From Trichobilharzia szidati (taxonomy: Eukaryota; Platyhelminthes; Trematoda; Strigeidida; Schistosomatidae), in assembly GCA_944472155.2 (NCBI GenBank), contig OX235274.1, positions 33,664,052-33,728,051 on the forward strand: a stretch of 64,000 bases of DNA. Direction: 5' to 3'. The position numbers and the translations under genes were made by a program. Position 1 is the stretch's first letter. The number at the start of each line of letters is the position of its first letter. The notes under the pieces are model-generated. The model ran no database searches and was not told the DNA's origin. It worked only from the letters and a program-made list of their open reading frames with translations. Positions 11,005-24,334 of this stretch are shown one piece after another.

Positions 11005-11215
11005 GTAGGAGTTGGATTCATGGGCCATTGAGTCGGGTCCCATTGTCTGAATGATCTACCAGTTTGCCTTGTAACCGGAAGGTCCTGAGTTCGTATCTTG
11101 GCGGTGGATGCGTACTACTGAAGAGTCACATCTTAGAATGAAACGGCTGTTCAGCTGTACTCCCTGGTTTCCAATGGTTCTCAAACTGGCATCAATCCGT
11201 GATCAAACTTGAAAA
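11005..11215 (+). mobile_element. SINE-D copy with hammerhead-like core
   Basis: tRNA-like head (GGAAGGTCCTGAGTTCGTATC), GTACTACTGAAGAGTC, GAATGAAACGGCTGTTC, then TGTACTCCCTGGTTTCCAATG. The core CTGAAGA...GAAA is exact in this copy. Confidence 0.6.
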
Positions 11216-11944
11216 AAGTCGAACCCCTACAAACTAACTCTTGAGAAATAATACAAACAAAAATAAACTGCCTATCCGGTGTTATAATATAATTAATCCT
11301 AGCAGATTTATGATGCATTTTGGAACTTATGTCTACGCTGTGCTGTGATGAGTTCCAAATAAGAAGGGATACCCTTCATGAGTTCTACTGTTGGTCTCTA
11401 TCAACTAAATAACATCATTCTGGCCTTAGGGTATCTATCATAGAACTGTATCCTTACTAGGAGACGAAATCTCACCAGAGATCGATATTTCGAGTCCATT
11501 TTTAGAACAGTCAACTGAAAATTCAAAAATAATAAATCATAACAAATAGGAACTCTAAAAATTTGTTCATAATGACATGTTCATTATATCGAAGGTAATT
11601 GAATGTGAAGACATTGTGGAGATATTTGTTTAAACATTCGAATTCCAACCAATAAGTTATGAATTCATTCCTCACGTCGTTCACTTCGATCATGAGAACC
11701 GTGTAGTATCATAAAGCGTCACATGTGATGTGAGTGGTATTCAATTACTCATATCGATCAATAATTGGTAGTATATAGCATCAAACGTGTATACTTGCTT
11801 TCCTGATCGTCCCATTTATAGTATCAAGTAGATCATATGTTGTAAGATGAATAATTTCCATTTCCAAAGGAAACTTGTAAACTCTTGCCTCAGACTGTAT
11901 AAATTGCAAATCGCGAATTTGATTCAGTGTATTACCAGTTCACC

Positions 11945-12450
11945 CAAATAATAATAATTATTATTCCAATGAGTTCCGCGTGGAACATAAGGCTTCAACA
12001 ACACATCTCCATTTCGTCCTTTCTTCTGTCGTCCTCTTCAGTCTGGGCCAAGATTGCTCACAATCTCCTCCTCACAAGATCTCCTCCATGTCACCCTCGC
12101 ACCGATGACCCACTCGTCGCTTCCCATTCGGGTGCCACTCGAGGGCCTGAAGTGTGATGTCATTCGACGGTCTTCTGAACGTATGCCCGATCCAACTCCA
12201 TCTTCTCCTACATATTTACTGAGCGATCGGCTCTTGCTTGTTGGTTTGTCCCCACAGTTTCTTGTTACTTATTCTTTCTGGCCAGCGGGGCATTTGACCT
12301 TCAGTATGGAGTCGGCAAAGGCAGCTGTTGATGAAAGTCTGCAACTGGCTGTTGGGAATCCTTTTTCGTGACTGACACGCAGTGCAAGTTTCTAACCCAT
12401 GTAGAAGAACTGACTGACTTCACATTTGTGTTGAAAATCCGAATCTTGTT
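11945..12450 (-). mobile_element. RTE LINE family 2, 3' fragment
   Basis: The minus strand is homologous to the RTE C-terminal region best preserved near 63 kb. The 3' end has AAGCCTTATGTTCCACGCGG followed by an AATAAT tail. No intact frame. Confidence 0.65.
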
Positions 12451-12474
12451 ACCCAGTTAATTAGCTAACCAAAA

Positions 12475-12672
12475 TTTGAGTGGTTTGAACTGATTCGACA
12501 GTCTGAGTGAGCTGAGTTTAAATCAGATTCACTGCTGATGAACTCCACCCCCCAGACAAGCGGAAAGGCTGTCCAGTGTTTAGTTGACTTCGATCAGACT
12601 AGCCAGTAAACAGCGCTGGTCCATGTGAGTGGTATCCAACTACTCACACTAATCAATCAGTAGTATATGATA
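12475..12672 (+). mobile_element. SINE-G repeat with hammerhead-like core
   Basis: CACTGCTGATGA near 12530 pairs with CAGTG after CTGTC near 12576, giving helix I and the cleavage triplet GTC; GGAAAG stands for the GAAA strand. Helix II is mutated. The tail CAACTACTCACACTAATCAA is shared with 5.4 and 56.6 kb. Confidence 0.5.
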
Positions 12673-15040
12673 ACTGTAATAAAAATTGTATTGCCTATAT
12701 CAAAGGGGTTAGTTTGAATCGATTTGAAAATTATTCATTTTATTCCGTTATAGTCGTCTGCTTAGATTATTCAAATAATCTCATAGAAAATTCCTAGTAA
12801 CTGATAATATTCACTTTCGGCTAGGTGTGTGTGTGTGCGTGTGTGTGTTGTGAGAATTCAGACTATCGGGGAAATAAACGGACAATCATATTGTATTCAT
12901 CGATGGATTTTGCTATTTTAAGAACCTGGCGTTATAACATATGTAAGTCAAAACTTGATGGTGTTGTAGCTGCAAATAATTCCCCAAAATGACTAATCAA
13001 CAGCGTTCACTCATCAACATTGGGTGTTGACCTTCGCTGTCTATTAAGTCAACTTGTTAGACTGAAGGTAGGCGGTCAAGCATTCATGTCATGCGGACAG
13101 CTGTAGTGTGTTACGTTGGGGCTTTCGTGCAAGGACCCTATCTAGTTAAGCAATCATTATCGCCCTGTGTTTCTGATCCGGAAGAATATCTCATATTTGC
13201 ACGATCAAATTATTGTTTTAATTTGTCTCCGATGTCAGTAGAACAAGTACTTTAGGAGTTGTGGGAAGGTGAGCGGAGAGGGAGATAATTACTTCCATTA
13301 TGTATACAGCGTATCTGACATAGTCGTCGACATCCTTCATCTCCTGGAGTATGTTTGTGTAGTAGTTTGCTTGAGATATGAATTACACAAATCAGCATAG
13401 TTTTGCTTGTAAACTGCTTAATATTCTCACGAATTTACCAATAATTACTTATTTTACTGAGTCTTTCAGCAGCTATGCAGTTGTAAGAAGAATACCTTAC
13501 GAACTCTAATCAGCCTTATTGTTTATCTGTCAAAAGATTGTCTAGAACAAGACGACCGATAAATTAACTAAGTGTAAAATTGTTTTTTTTTGTATAGACT
13601 ATTTCTTATTTTTCCCGATCTCTCTTTTGTTCACCTTCACACTACCAGTCGGATAGATAGATTGATAGATAGATAGATGAAGAAGAAGGCTACTGGTTCA
13701 GTGAACCTGTCAATCTAAATGGCTCCAAATGATACATTTTTTTAATGTTTAGATTAGCATCTTGATAAGACAAGTGCTATCAGTTATGAAGGATATTACC
13801 ATAAATGTTTTTAATATGCAATAGTTATCTACAGTGATACCGTACACAGTGATTAGGTTTACAAGTATTTGTAGCACTGTACACTTCACAAAGCATTATT
13901 TATAGGCTTCATATTATATGTCTGCAGGGCTTCTTTATTATCTTCCCCATTTATTTTATATTTAACTGGTATCAATGCATGAACATTGGTTCATGTTCTC
14001 TATGTGATCTTTCTGTCTGCATTTCATGGTAACATGTAAATGAATACATGTATTATAGAAGCGTATGTTGTTGTGCCCTATTAAACATGTTGCACTTCGC
14101 ATACAGGCTTATTTAAATGCGAGTGAGCTAGGAGACAAATTATTGAGGACTGTTGTAAGACAATGGAGGAGATTGTGAAAAATAATGATGGATGATATAG
14201 ACTAAATGGTTTTGTTTCGTTCGTAATAGTCATCTGTCTTGAATTAAATCTCAGATAACTGATCAGGTACATTTCTAGTATGAAATATGTCATGAAAAGA
14301 GTAGGATTAAGGCTATCGCAAGGTGTTTTCCCGGATAGCATAGCAAAATGTCACAACAGATATTCTAGCTGAGTAGAAAAACAGTCAAACGTAACCTCTG
14401 ATATGATTGCAGCATTCCTCTAGGCCCATTATACAAAGTCATCTGTCTGAGGAAATTAAAACCGCCTCCATTCTACCTATACAGATATACTGAAACGAAA
14501 GTGCGGCGAGTTTGATTTGCGAAAGCATTTATTTCCACCCCATGAAAATGCGCTACATTTGCTGAATTACGCGGATACAGAGGCATTAGTTGCTAGTGTC
14601 ACATTCAACAATAATTTATTAGTGGTCTGAAGAACTAAGATATTGAGAAGAAAGATATACATCGGACAAACGTTTCATGAAATTGTCTCACCGATGTTTA
14701 AATTACGCGTTAAGAGGTTATTTCAAAATTAAATATATAAGAACGATGACCACTTGTCGCTTTCCATGACGGGGTTTGTAAAGTTCGCGTTTTAATTTGG
14801 TAACTGGCTGTATGAATTGACTGGGATTATCAAGAAACATAGGGTCAGAAAACTGTACAGTCATCACTGGTGTATGAGGAACAAAACACACAAGGAAGAC
14901 TGTGGTCCTGGATCTTGCATCTGAGGAATTCGACACATACGACGACGCCAACCCTAGTGGCATTCAACAACGACTCAGAATTCAAATGCAAGACAAGTTG
15001 CATAATCGTTAGAGAACGTATTTTAAAAGCATTTCGTAGA
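12672..15040. other. Unclassified intergenic sequence
   Basis: No ORF with family similarity. Contains a TGTG run (~12825-12848) and a GATA run (~13655-13678). Probably old, unrecognisable repeat and unique intergenic DNA. Confidence 0.3.
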
Positions 15041-15041
15041 C

Positions 15042-15212
15042 GCTCGCCGACATGCACATGGCGGTATCCGCCTTTGCTAAGCAGATAAGCTGGGAAGAGG
15101 AAAGGTTGGGCATAGGCTAGCAACCTCATCCTGCAAAAATAAACACTGCTACAGAAACTTCAAGCCTCTAGCTTGAAGCCCTATGTTCCACTGGGAACCT
15201 GAAGGAATAAAA
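15042..15212 (+). mobile_element. SINE-A, 5'-degenerate
   Basis: CGCTCGCCGACATGCACATG from the head and the full tail GAGGAAAGGTTGGGCATAGG through AGCCCTATGTTCCACTGGGA and GAAGGAATAAAA. The B box is damaged. Confidence 0.65.
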
Positions 15213-15870
15213 AAATAATAACTGTCTCTTATGTGCGATAAGAATGTCTACCATTTACCCCGAGGATAATCCATTGAGAAAGCATACCATACGCGAAACA
15301 TGCATTCATCCAGGTAACTGTAGATCATAATACTTTGAGATCGATTAATACTCCTGACTCTGTTCTTTAACTTACCCCTAACACTAAACCCCAAGCCAGC
15401 AAAATCAAACTATGTCAACCTAGAAGTGAGGACGCATCAAGGACCTTCAGGTGACCGTTGATAAAAAGGCAATGTTTTGACATAGAAATGCTGTTTTTCT
15501 GCAAGAAAATACGGGTAATAACAAAACAACTTAACCCTGACTTGAACTATAACCCTAATGTGCTATCAATCCAGTTTCCATATAGTAATTAAAAGGGCGA
15601 TCGAGATGAGATTTGCACAGCAGTTCGTGTACAGCGTTCGTAGTGCTGCTGCAGTAATGACAGGTCCCGTAGCCCAGTGAATAGAAAGCGTCAAAGATCA
15701 TTGATGCTTTCTCACTCCTGAATTGGCATAGTTTAACGAAACCCGTGACCCTGCCTAACAGTAAATGCTTACAGACAAAAGCACCTGAGGAATTAAGAGA
15801 ATACAGCACCGATCCTCAATAACGGGTTTCATCCTACTGCTTGAACTGGATCTGTATTATTATTCGCTTG
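15212..15870. other. Unclassified intergenic sequence
   Basis: No recognised element or gene. Short ORFs here have no family similarity that I can see. Confidence 0.3.
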
Positions 15871-15874
15871 GTTT

Positions 15875-17290
15875 CCGATTGAAACATAGGGCTTCAGCCG
15901 CACATTTCCATCTCATCCTGTTCATTGCTGCCTCCACGATTACTCACAAGCTTTTATCCCCCTACGTATTACTACCTTCGCATCACCTCCAGACGCCTTA
16001 CTCGCCGTCTTCCATTTCGGTTGCACTGAAGGGCCTCCTTGCACGTTATGTCACCTAACGGCTTCTTTAGAATGTGTTCGTTCCATCTTCACTTTCTTCA
16101 GGTTGGTTTGTTGCCAGAGTTCCTTGTTGTTAGTGTATTATGGCCAATATATCTTCAATGTGGAGGCAGCTAAGACAGCTGCTGATACAAAATCTGCATC
16201 ACTCTGTCAGAAATGCTTTTCATGGCGCGCTAAGGTTCCGACCCATACAGAAGAACAGACTCAATAATGGTGTATGAATCTTGTCTCTTGGGCTGACTGC
16301 AGAAGGTTTCCAGACAGGCTGCAAAGTAATGAAGGTCTTTCTTGATTTTCCAATCTTGGTGTTGACATCCTTACTCGTGGCATCACCTGTAGTTGAAATG
16401 ATGCACCATAGATAAATGAAGGAAGCGATATCTTTTGAACTTCTCCCGTTGATAGCGGTTGGTGCTCGTTGTTCTTGTTTGGTATCTTCATCAACTCTGT
16501 CTTCTTTGTATTCGCTTGGAGTCCTGTGTTTGCTGCTAGCCTCTGCTGCTAACTTGTTGGTTTTTGCCTGAATATCTTTTTGAGTTTATATGGCACCAGA
16601 CATAAATCTTCCGCGACGTCCAGATGTTCTAGAGTTTTCAAATCAGTCAAGCGTATCCCTGTCTTCTGGCTCCCTGCAGTCTTCTGCACAGTTCAGTCCA
16701 CCAAAATTGGGAGTGTCATCGGTTACAATAGCAGACAGCTAAAGATTTGTGGCACTCCGCTGTGCTTAAGTAGTTTCTAAATAACTTCACAGTCACTGCT
16801 GTCAAAGGTGTTCTCAAAGTCGATGAAAATGCATCATGAGGTTGAGGTTTAACTTTCATTCTACACTGTGATCGAATATTATGATAAGCAGAGCTGCAAC
16901 TTGATTAGCACATGATTTGCTTTTTTTCAATCCAGCTTGCTCCTGAAGGAGTCCTTTCTCCAGTGCGTCCTTTGGTCTTTCCAGGATTACATGACACAAT
17001 ATTTTAATTAAAATATACAGGAAAGTTATTCCGCACCAGTTGTTGCAGAGACGCAAGTCGCCCTTCTTCGGTACTTTGACAAAGTAGTCTTTATTCCAGC
17101 CTGTAGGTACCTTTCCTTCCTTTCAAACTTTTGGTAGTAGTGCGTTTAGCATATCCGCTGTGATCTTTAGGTTCTTTTTCAGTGATTAAGGGGAATTCCA
17201 TTGAGTCCTGCTGCCTTTCTGGATGGCTTTCAGGATTTATACATTAGTTGAGGGATCAGTGTCCTCTGGCAGCCAATTGTGTGCATGTTG
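15875..17290 (-). pseudogene. RTE LINE family 2, RT and C-terminal region, degenerate
   Basis: Minus strand: TGWNKDYFVKVPKKGDLRLC, NNWCGITFLYILIKILCHVI, then ALEKGLLQEQAGLKKSKSCA are the RT fingers of RTE-clade LINEs (usual form DLxxCNNWRGITLL, EQAGFRxxRSCxDQ). Downstream toward 15875 is the C-terminal region and the 3' end AGCCCTATGTTTCAATCGGA. Stops and frame changes throughout. Confidence 0.8.
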
Positions 17291-17332
17291 TTGGCATTAT
17301 TACTGAAATAGTTGTAGATGATAGTCGGTTCA

Positions 17333-17710
17333 AGATTTGATTACTGCCTATAAGATAACAAATGACCAGAATCACCCAAACAAAGGTGCTCCGCCACTGT
17401 GTAAATAATGGGCTTCTTCGTGGAAACCCCAGAAGGATAGCTCACCAGAAGGAAAGGACTCGATTGCGCTCCCATCCCTTTACACTACGGGCTTGCCGTC
17501 CCTGGAACTACTTACAGGCAGATGTAGCTATGGTACCGTATGTGGACACCTTTAAGCGAAGGCTGGACAACCACGCAGTGACACAAGAACTGCGTCCAAA
17601 CGGCCTATCGCCTTAAAATCCTATACACCATTCATCCAATATCCAATATCGTTTTTACGAGCTAGTATAAACCAATTTGACTTCTTTGTGCTCGCCGGTA
17701 TATATATATA
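17333..17710 (+). mobile_element. CR1-like LINE, 3' end, inverted partner
   Basis: Plus strand codes the terminal RT-distal block (ERTRLRSHPFTLRACRPWNY and VDTFKRRLDNH) typical of CR1/Jockey-group LINE C-termini. It is the inverted copy of 18017-18356. It ends CTTTGTGCTCGCCGGTATAT in a TA run. Confidence 0.75.
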
Positions 17711-17984
17711 TACCGGTTGACTGACTGTTGTTACGTTTTCTTATTCTTTTTCTGTCTGTTAGTCTGAATACATTCACTAATTATATCTATTATTATTATC
17801 ACTTTTCTATTGACGACGATACCGAAGGACCAACTAGTGAAAGGATCAACTCCATTCACAGTAGTAACAGTCTTAACACACCTCATACTACAAACCACAT
17901 ATAATTAATCCCTGCACTACTCCTTTTGGAGTCAACCAAAGCTACGGCAGTCGAGTGGCGGGACGAGCTACGCAGACGTTTACC

Positions 17985-20900
17985 GAAGATCAGGAACCTC
18001 TACCTCACAATCAAGAGGCGAGCACAAAGAAATCAAATTGGTTTATACTAGCTCGTAAAAACGATATTGGATATTGGATGAATGGTGTATGGGATTTTAA
18101 GGCGATAGGCCGTTTGGACGCAGTTCTTGTGTCACTGCGTGGTTGTCCAGCCTTCGCTTAAAGGTGTTCACATACGGCAACATAGCTACATCTGCCTGCA
18201 AGTAGTTCCAGGGACGGCAAGCGCAATCGAGTCCTTTCCTTCTGGTGAGCTATCCTTCTGGGGTTTCCACGAGGAAGCCCATTATTTACACAGTGGCGGA
18301 ACACCTTTGTTTGGGTGATTCTGGTCATTTGTTATCTTATAGGCAGTAATCAAATCCCCCCTAAGCCGACGGTAGCTAAGTGTGAAAAGACCTAATTTCC
18401 TTCGCTGTTCATCACTCGGTTTGTTTCGGAGACCCATCCCTTCATTTGTCGCCCGTCTTTGGACTTATTCCGAAAGGTTCGCGTCTGTTCTAAGCAGTGG
18501 GTTTGCAGTGATATTATGTACTTCAAGGTGTGGTCTGACGTATGATTTGCACAGCCTCATAAATAGCTTGGGAGTGAGTGCACCTAAAACAGCTTACTAT
18601 CCCTTGTAAACGTTGTGCTTACCTCAATGGTTGGTTATCGCATGCCTACAACTACGGTTGAGAACGAAATGAAGTCGATTTTCCTGCGCAACCTGGAGGA
18701 CTGCTGTTTAATTCAATAATGATTCGACATGAGTCAGACAAAGAATGTATTTATACATATATCAAATATTTAGCTGTTCAACATTACTAACTTGTAGACA
18801 ATCTACTATTTGACAGTGTATCATACTTGATCGTGCCTGTAAAAATGGCATGAATTTTCGTGTAAATTTATGTTTATATGAAAATATAAATATTATTATT
18901 ACTATAACTGTCTATATGTAAAGTGTATGACCGCATATGCCCTCGCTACGTCCCCGGTGTAATTTACACCTGTGTCCACTTTTTCCGTTAGAACTAGACC
19001 TAAGTCGCGCTCCAACGTTGTACAGGACAAGCTTTCATTGCACAGGGTGTAACTTGCATTCTGCAGTCTACAGGTGTGTAGCTTCACTGCTTTGCACTTT
19101 TCCAGGCTGGAAGTCATACCGTTGGCCACCACCAAGCCTTCCAGAAGTTTTAGGTCTGCCTGTAGCCCATCTGGGTCTTCATTGATCTCCAAATCTTTAC
19201 GTCATCGCCAACGGAAAGGAGAGCCGGGTAGCTCAGACTGCATGGTAAGTCACTCATAAAAATTAAAAACATCAATAGCCCTAGGATACAGCTCTGCGAC
19301 ACTCCTGATGACTAGCTGTGCCAGGATGATCGTGCTTGATTGACCTTAGTGCAGAATTTCCTCTCAGTTAAGTAGTCCTCCAACCATGGCAGAAACGGCC
19401 CACCTATACCTGCCTGACTTATTTCGTGTAGGAGAGGGTCATGGTGAACTGAGTCAGATACCTTCTCAAGGTCTAGGAAGACCACATGGATTGGAAAATT
19501 CATATCCCAGTATGATGCCCAATCGTCCCAAGCTGATAGTAGGTTTGTTACACAGGATCTGCCTTCCTGAAACCGTGTTGTGCTTCATGCAGCCTATTAG
19601 TCTAGTCGAGGTGCTCTCTGATGTGTTCGCTAATTATACTTTCCAGCTCTTTCGATACCACTGGGGGTATCGCTGCTGGTCTATAACAGGTGGCATTTTG
19701 CCTATCCCCACCCTTGAAGATCGGAGAAAGGATGGCTCTTTTCTACTCCCTTGGCAGTTTCCCCGAATCCATCGAGTGTTGGAACATAAGGGCCTACAGA
19801 CAGCTTTGGCGTGCTGTTTCAGAACAGATGGCCTTATGTCGTCACAAGTTGTGGACTTTCCAGATGTGAGTCTCTGTAGCTTCCTAGTAATATTGTTGGG
19901 TTTATATGGAGAGTAGGTTTTCCTCCGGTAAAGTAGCAGTGCATCCAGTTTGGTCCATACGGGTGTTGCCCACGTTGCTGTTTAACTGTTTGGCGAAGGC
20001 TAAACTGAATGTCTCAGCCGTCTTCAAAATAGTGAGATATTGGCCGTCTGGGCCTACTAAGACAGGTTGGTTGGTTTCCTTTCCGACAGGAATCGAGACA
20101 AGCGTCTGGGGTTCTCCAGGAGTTTTTGGCGAGGTTAGTCTGAAATGACTTCCTTTCACTCCTGGCTCTTGTGTTGCACCGGTTCCTGTGTTCCAGGTAA
20201 GCATCGTGGTTGGTCTGACTCTTGGATATTCGCCACATAGGTCAAACCTTCCGCTCTGCTTGCATAATACTTTGCGTACCTCTCTTCGGCGATGAGGTAC
20301 TTTTCTTCGGCTGTGTTGTAACCAAGAGGGCGGTATCCGAGATTTCTGCGTGAATAATCTATTTTACCATTTCCCAGTGCTCATCCGGAGATAACTCATC
20401 CCATTCTATGGGTCAATGTGCCTCAGACATAAGCCTCCGCATTCCAGCATAGTCCGCCTTGTTATAGCACAGACATGACCGTGTAGCGTCCCACTGTAAG
20501 CGTTCACAGAGAACAAGGCTGAATCCTATGACTGCGTAGTCACTACTTCGTAGGAGGGGATCATGATCTGGACATTTTCGGTAAGTAGTTGGTCAGCAGT
20601 TAGAGTATAATCTAGTTTCGAGGACTTTCCACTATGACCTCACCTATTGTGGTCTCCAACGTTCTCACTCAGTCCTGTATTTCTGATGGTTTGCAAGAGA
20701 TTTAGACCGAATTTCCCCTGAGCATACCCTGGGTCAAGGTGCGCGGATGGGTCATTGAAATCTCCAGCTATGGTGGCTTTGTCACAGCCCAAGTTCGTGC
20801 CCAAGTTCCGTATCCCTGTGATGGCACTGAGCAGTAGCTGGTTGTCCTCTGCCCGACAGGTGGGGGATAGGTAGATGCTACCCAGTAAGTGCTTGGTGTG

Positions 20901-22690
20901 ACCTACGGTGAAATGGTACCATATGGAGTCTGGAAGTTCAGTGAGTGGTGCGTCCGTTGCACGTACTCATTTAAATTGCTTGTCAAAGCGTATGGCAACT
21001 CCCCCCTCTTTGTCATCCCTGTCTCTCTTGACCAGAACCATATCACTTATACTGATTTCATTATCGGCGATAGTGGGGGTTAGTCAGGTTTCAGTAAGGA
21101 TGATTATTTTAAGGTGTAGACGTGACTGGAGGTCTCTGAGTTCACCTACTTTCTCTCACACTGCTACACAGGCAGCTGACAGTGAGTCCCACAACCTCAG
21201 AGTGTTGTGGAGTAGTTGACGTCACGTTGTCTGCTGGTGGAAGACTTAGCATTGCGACTAGTTGGCCGATTCCGATAGAACCAGCCTGTTGTCGTTTTTT
21301 CTTGGATTCGAGCAAGACACTTGAATAACACTGACTGTCATTCTCAATGCCACATGACTTAGGCTTTGAGACGTATTAGGACCTCAGTTTGCTGCCTCTT
21401 TATGATTCGAGGTCTGCGTTCGCAGCATCGACGTGTCTCCATACTTGGTTTCGTACCACCGTTGAAGTACTAGGGCCAACTGTTCCTGAGAGTTGAATTT
21501 GACACTTAGTAGCCTTGGGGAGCTAATCAGCGTGAGATGAGCGGGGCAAGGTAGCCGGAAAATCGAGATTGCTCCAGAAGCACCAGGGGCCATCTGAGAT
21601 GACAACCATCTCCATCGCTGTACGTCATGCATGTGTTTTTAACAAGCAGTGCCAGTTTCCAGCTCCGAAACTAAGTGTATGACCATAGAGGTGGAAGGCA
21701 TCAGTTCCAGTGACTCCCATTTGCCTGTTGGCCCACGGCCTATCATATCTGACTCTTATGCTGGAACTCCTGCCGATAGCTAATACTTGAGCCAGTAATA
21801 GTATTCTTTAAGCCTCTTCTGCAGAGCCCAGTGTAACCCTAAATGAAGGTGGCTTACCCTGAGGTGCCAGGACGCCCCCATACAGCCTGAACAATTTCGC
21901 TGAACTGATGTTTAGACATAATTTATTGCACAAATTGAACCACTGGTCCTTATCAAACAGGGCCTTTTGTTCAAGCAAAGCATCATTTTACACGAGTACA
22001 TCAAACAGGATAACGGATTTCGACCGACTGACCTCAGACTTAGGTTCGGCTTTTGGCTGCATGTCCTCCTTCGTACAGGCAGTCACTTCAGATTGCATCA
22101 GGTTCTGACTAGACTTCGCTATGTTGTCATGCTTGCTAGCGGATGTAATTGGTGCTTTGGCAACTCCGTCCTTCCCTGTTGTTCCAGGAGTCTTCGGTCT
22201 ATGAAGATTGATATTTCCAGTCGGCTGGGCAGGAGTATCCTTATTACGGTGTTTACCAAGTTTTGGTAGTGTGGTGTCATCAGGTGGAGCTCTGCATGGG
22301 ACTCTGCCGGGACAGAAAAGTGGCGCGCTGTTTCTGTTATCCGAAGTAACGCTGTGTGAGACTGTGCCAGGGTGGGGCGTGGATTATTTCTCACAAACTT
22401 ATAATATGGTTTTGGCACCCCTTTGTCAAAACGGCAGTGCACCCATCGTTTGCAAAAATTGCAACCAAATACTGAGTCAGTTTTAGAAGTGACAACACTA
22501 CAGGACTGGCATGCATCTCCTTTTCTGGCAGACCAACAAGTCTTGTTTATTTGAACGAGTGAGGAAGATGCTGCTACAACTGTAGCGCAGTAGTTCCAGA
22601 CAGTTGGACTTACCACACAGAGATTTAATGTGGAACGGGTGTTTGAATTTAATTCACCGGATAGGAAGATGAGGTTTCCCAAGCGGATAA
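17985..22690 (-). pseudogene. CR1-like LINE, near full-length but degenerate (ORF1, endonuclease, RT)
   Basis: Minus-strand order. ORF1 near 22682-22119 carries a PHD-like zinc finger (CQSC, then GCNFCKRWVHC). The AP-endonuclease region at ~21250-20000 shows GGVAIRFDKQFK, IYLSPTC and AGDFNDPS. An RT-linker block reads NRCNTRARSERKSFQTNLAK. The RT at ~19700-18380 has VVFLDLEKVSDSVHHD, GIGGPFLPWLEDYL and LLSVGDDVKIW in the place of the usual FADD motif. The C-terminal FKRRLDNH block and 3' end lie near 18000. Many stops and frameshifts; not active. It fits the SR1/CR1 group of schistosome LINEs. Confidence 0.8.
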
Positions 22691-22739
22691 CTCACAAATT
22701 AGGTATTTTCCCGTTAGAGAGGATAAAGCACGTCGTATT

Positions 22740-23270
22740 CAAGGAGCGCGAACAGGCCTAATAAATATGGATGAGTGACATCCTTCTGGCAGGCTGCTCT
22801 GATCCTAACTGGTAATTGTAACACGTCCGAGGTAGAAATATTATAATTTTTATTCCAAACGCGCGAGTGAGAGAAAATGCATTTAAAAGTGCAGGAGCAA
22901 TAAACATCGCGAAAACTGCGCAAGCGGTAACATGAGTTAAGTACTGGGTGTATTTCAAAGTGATGAAACCTAATTTGTAGTTCGTACGAACAATAGTATG
23001 ACCCTGGTTTGAAGTAACGCCACCTGTTATATCTGGTGAGTATTTGCGCTGTTTGGTTGATTCGAGTCGGGATAAGTTCGCTTTGATATAAGAATAAAAC
23101 TTGTGCACTGTGGTAGAGTGCAATTCCATTACGGTTAAATTTGTTTTGATAAAGTCTCACAGTGTTATACAGTAATGTTTACTGATGACGTTTCGAGCAC
23201 AATTTATTGCTCATAATCACTTGATTTTCAAATCAAGTGAAAAACAACGGAACTGTATAAATGAATTTAG
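22740..23270 (-). mobile_element. Penelope-like terminal sequence, probable
   Basis: Contains TACTGATGACGTTTCGAGCA and CAATTTATTGCTCATAATCA, the same block as near 52.12 kb and, more diverged, 25.08, 57.8 and 58.7 kb, where it lies next to Penelope endonuclease fragments. No coding domain here. Confidence 0.45.
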
Positions 23271-24330
23271 GAAGTCGCGTGACCTTACGTTCTGTCTATA
23301 ATGTCGTTAATAGACTCATCCTCGAACGACTGTAAGTATTATGTTTCCCTTTCATTAATTAAGGCGGTGTTAAGAGAAGCCTAATCACCAGGTTATCTGT
23401 GTAAGGCTAAAGAGTCAGGAGGTAGTATGACAGGGGCACACGTATATCAGGATAGGCAGCCAGACAATAATCACTGAAGCCGATGGGAAACAAGCCTGAA
23501 GTAGTTCAGGAGGCATGGCCATATGGCTTTGTAGAGTTCTTGTGTCGTTGTTAAGTGAAGTCTGTATCGTGTGACGGTTTTAATTTTTTGTCGTTTCTGT
23601 CGACTTTTGTTAAACGTTTGAAGTTCATAAATGAACTTGTTGGAGATGAATCTCATTTTGTGATACACATTTAGTCACAGCTGATGTCACAGAAAAAGCG
23701 AGTTCTTGCTGAGCTTTCAAACAAAGTAGATTTCAGATCCTATTCACGGTGTTATACATGGTACAGTTTGTAACAGTATCATGGCAGGGTATTGTGAAAC
23801 AGCCTAGAACACATTTCATGTTTGGATATTTTCTGCCCTAAAGAGACCATCTCTGGGATAAGATAGAGTGCTGCCCTGCAAATAAAGTTCCTGATAAAAA
23901 AATAAAATGTATGAGCCGTATATTTACAAATTTTTGGGCAGTGGAAAATCAAAGGTTAATGACTCTCAAACCTCTGTTATTGATACTGTTTCACTTTGTA
24001 ATATATCCAATAAAAGACTGTTAAACTGCATGCTACGATACTACCCAAATTTCACACATGTTGAGACTCGATGCCGTACACACCAAAGTTATATGGAGGA
24101 ATTACTTCAAGCTTTATTTTTTTCCAAAGTATTTGTAATCCATCCAAAACATACTTGGGTGTTTTTTGTTAATGCGAAGACAGTATTTCTATATTTCTTG
24201 ATGTGCTCCATTGAATGACTAGTTATCATATTGTTCCCATAGACAAAATGACTGCAACCACATTATTTAACCACGCAGTCCTTGACAAAACCTGCAAACA
24301 GCATCAGTGGAATTAACCTGAAAGAATTCA
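23270..24330. other. Unclassified sequence, partly Penelope-UTR-like
   Basis: No gene recognised. A stretch near 23970-24060 (GATACTGTTTCACTTTGTAA) resembles the Penelope flank at 25115. Confidence 0.3.
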
Positions 24331-24334
24331 CTAT

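Noticed and set aside
23175..23215. Hammerhead ribozyme from TACTGATGACGTTTCGAGCA
   Set aside because: CTGATGA is present but no GAAA strand or closing helix follows in the right place.
23907..24218. 103-codon plus-strand ORF as a gene
   Set aside because: No family similarity, no splice support, and part resembles the Penelope flank at 25.1 kb.
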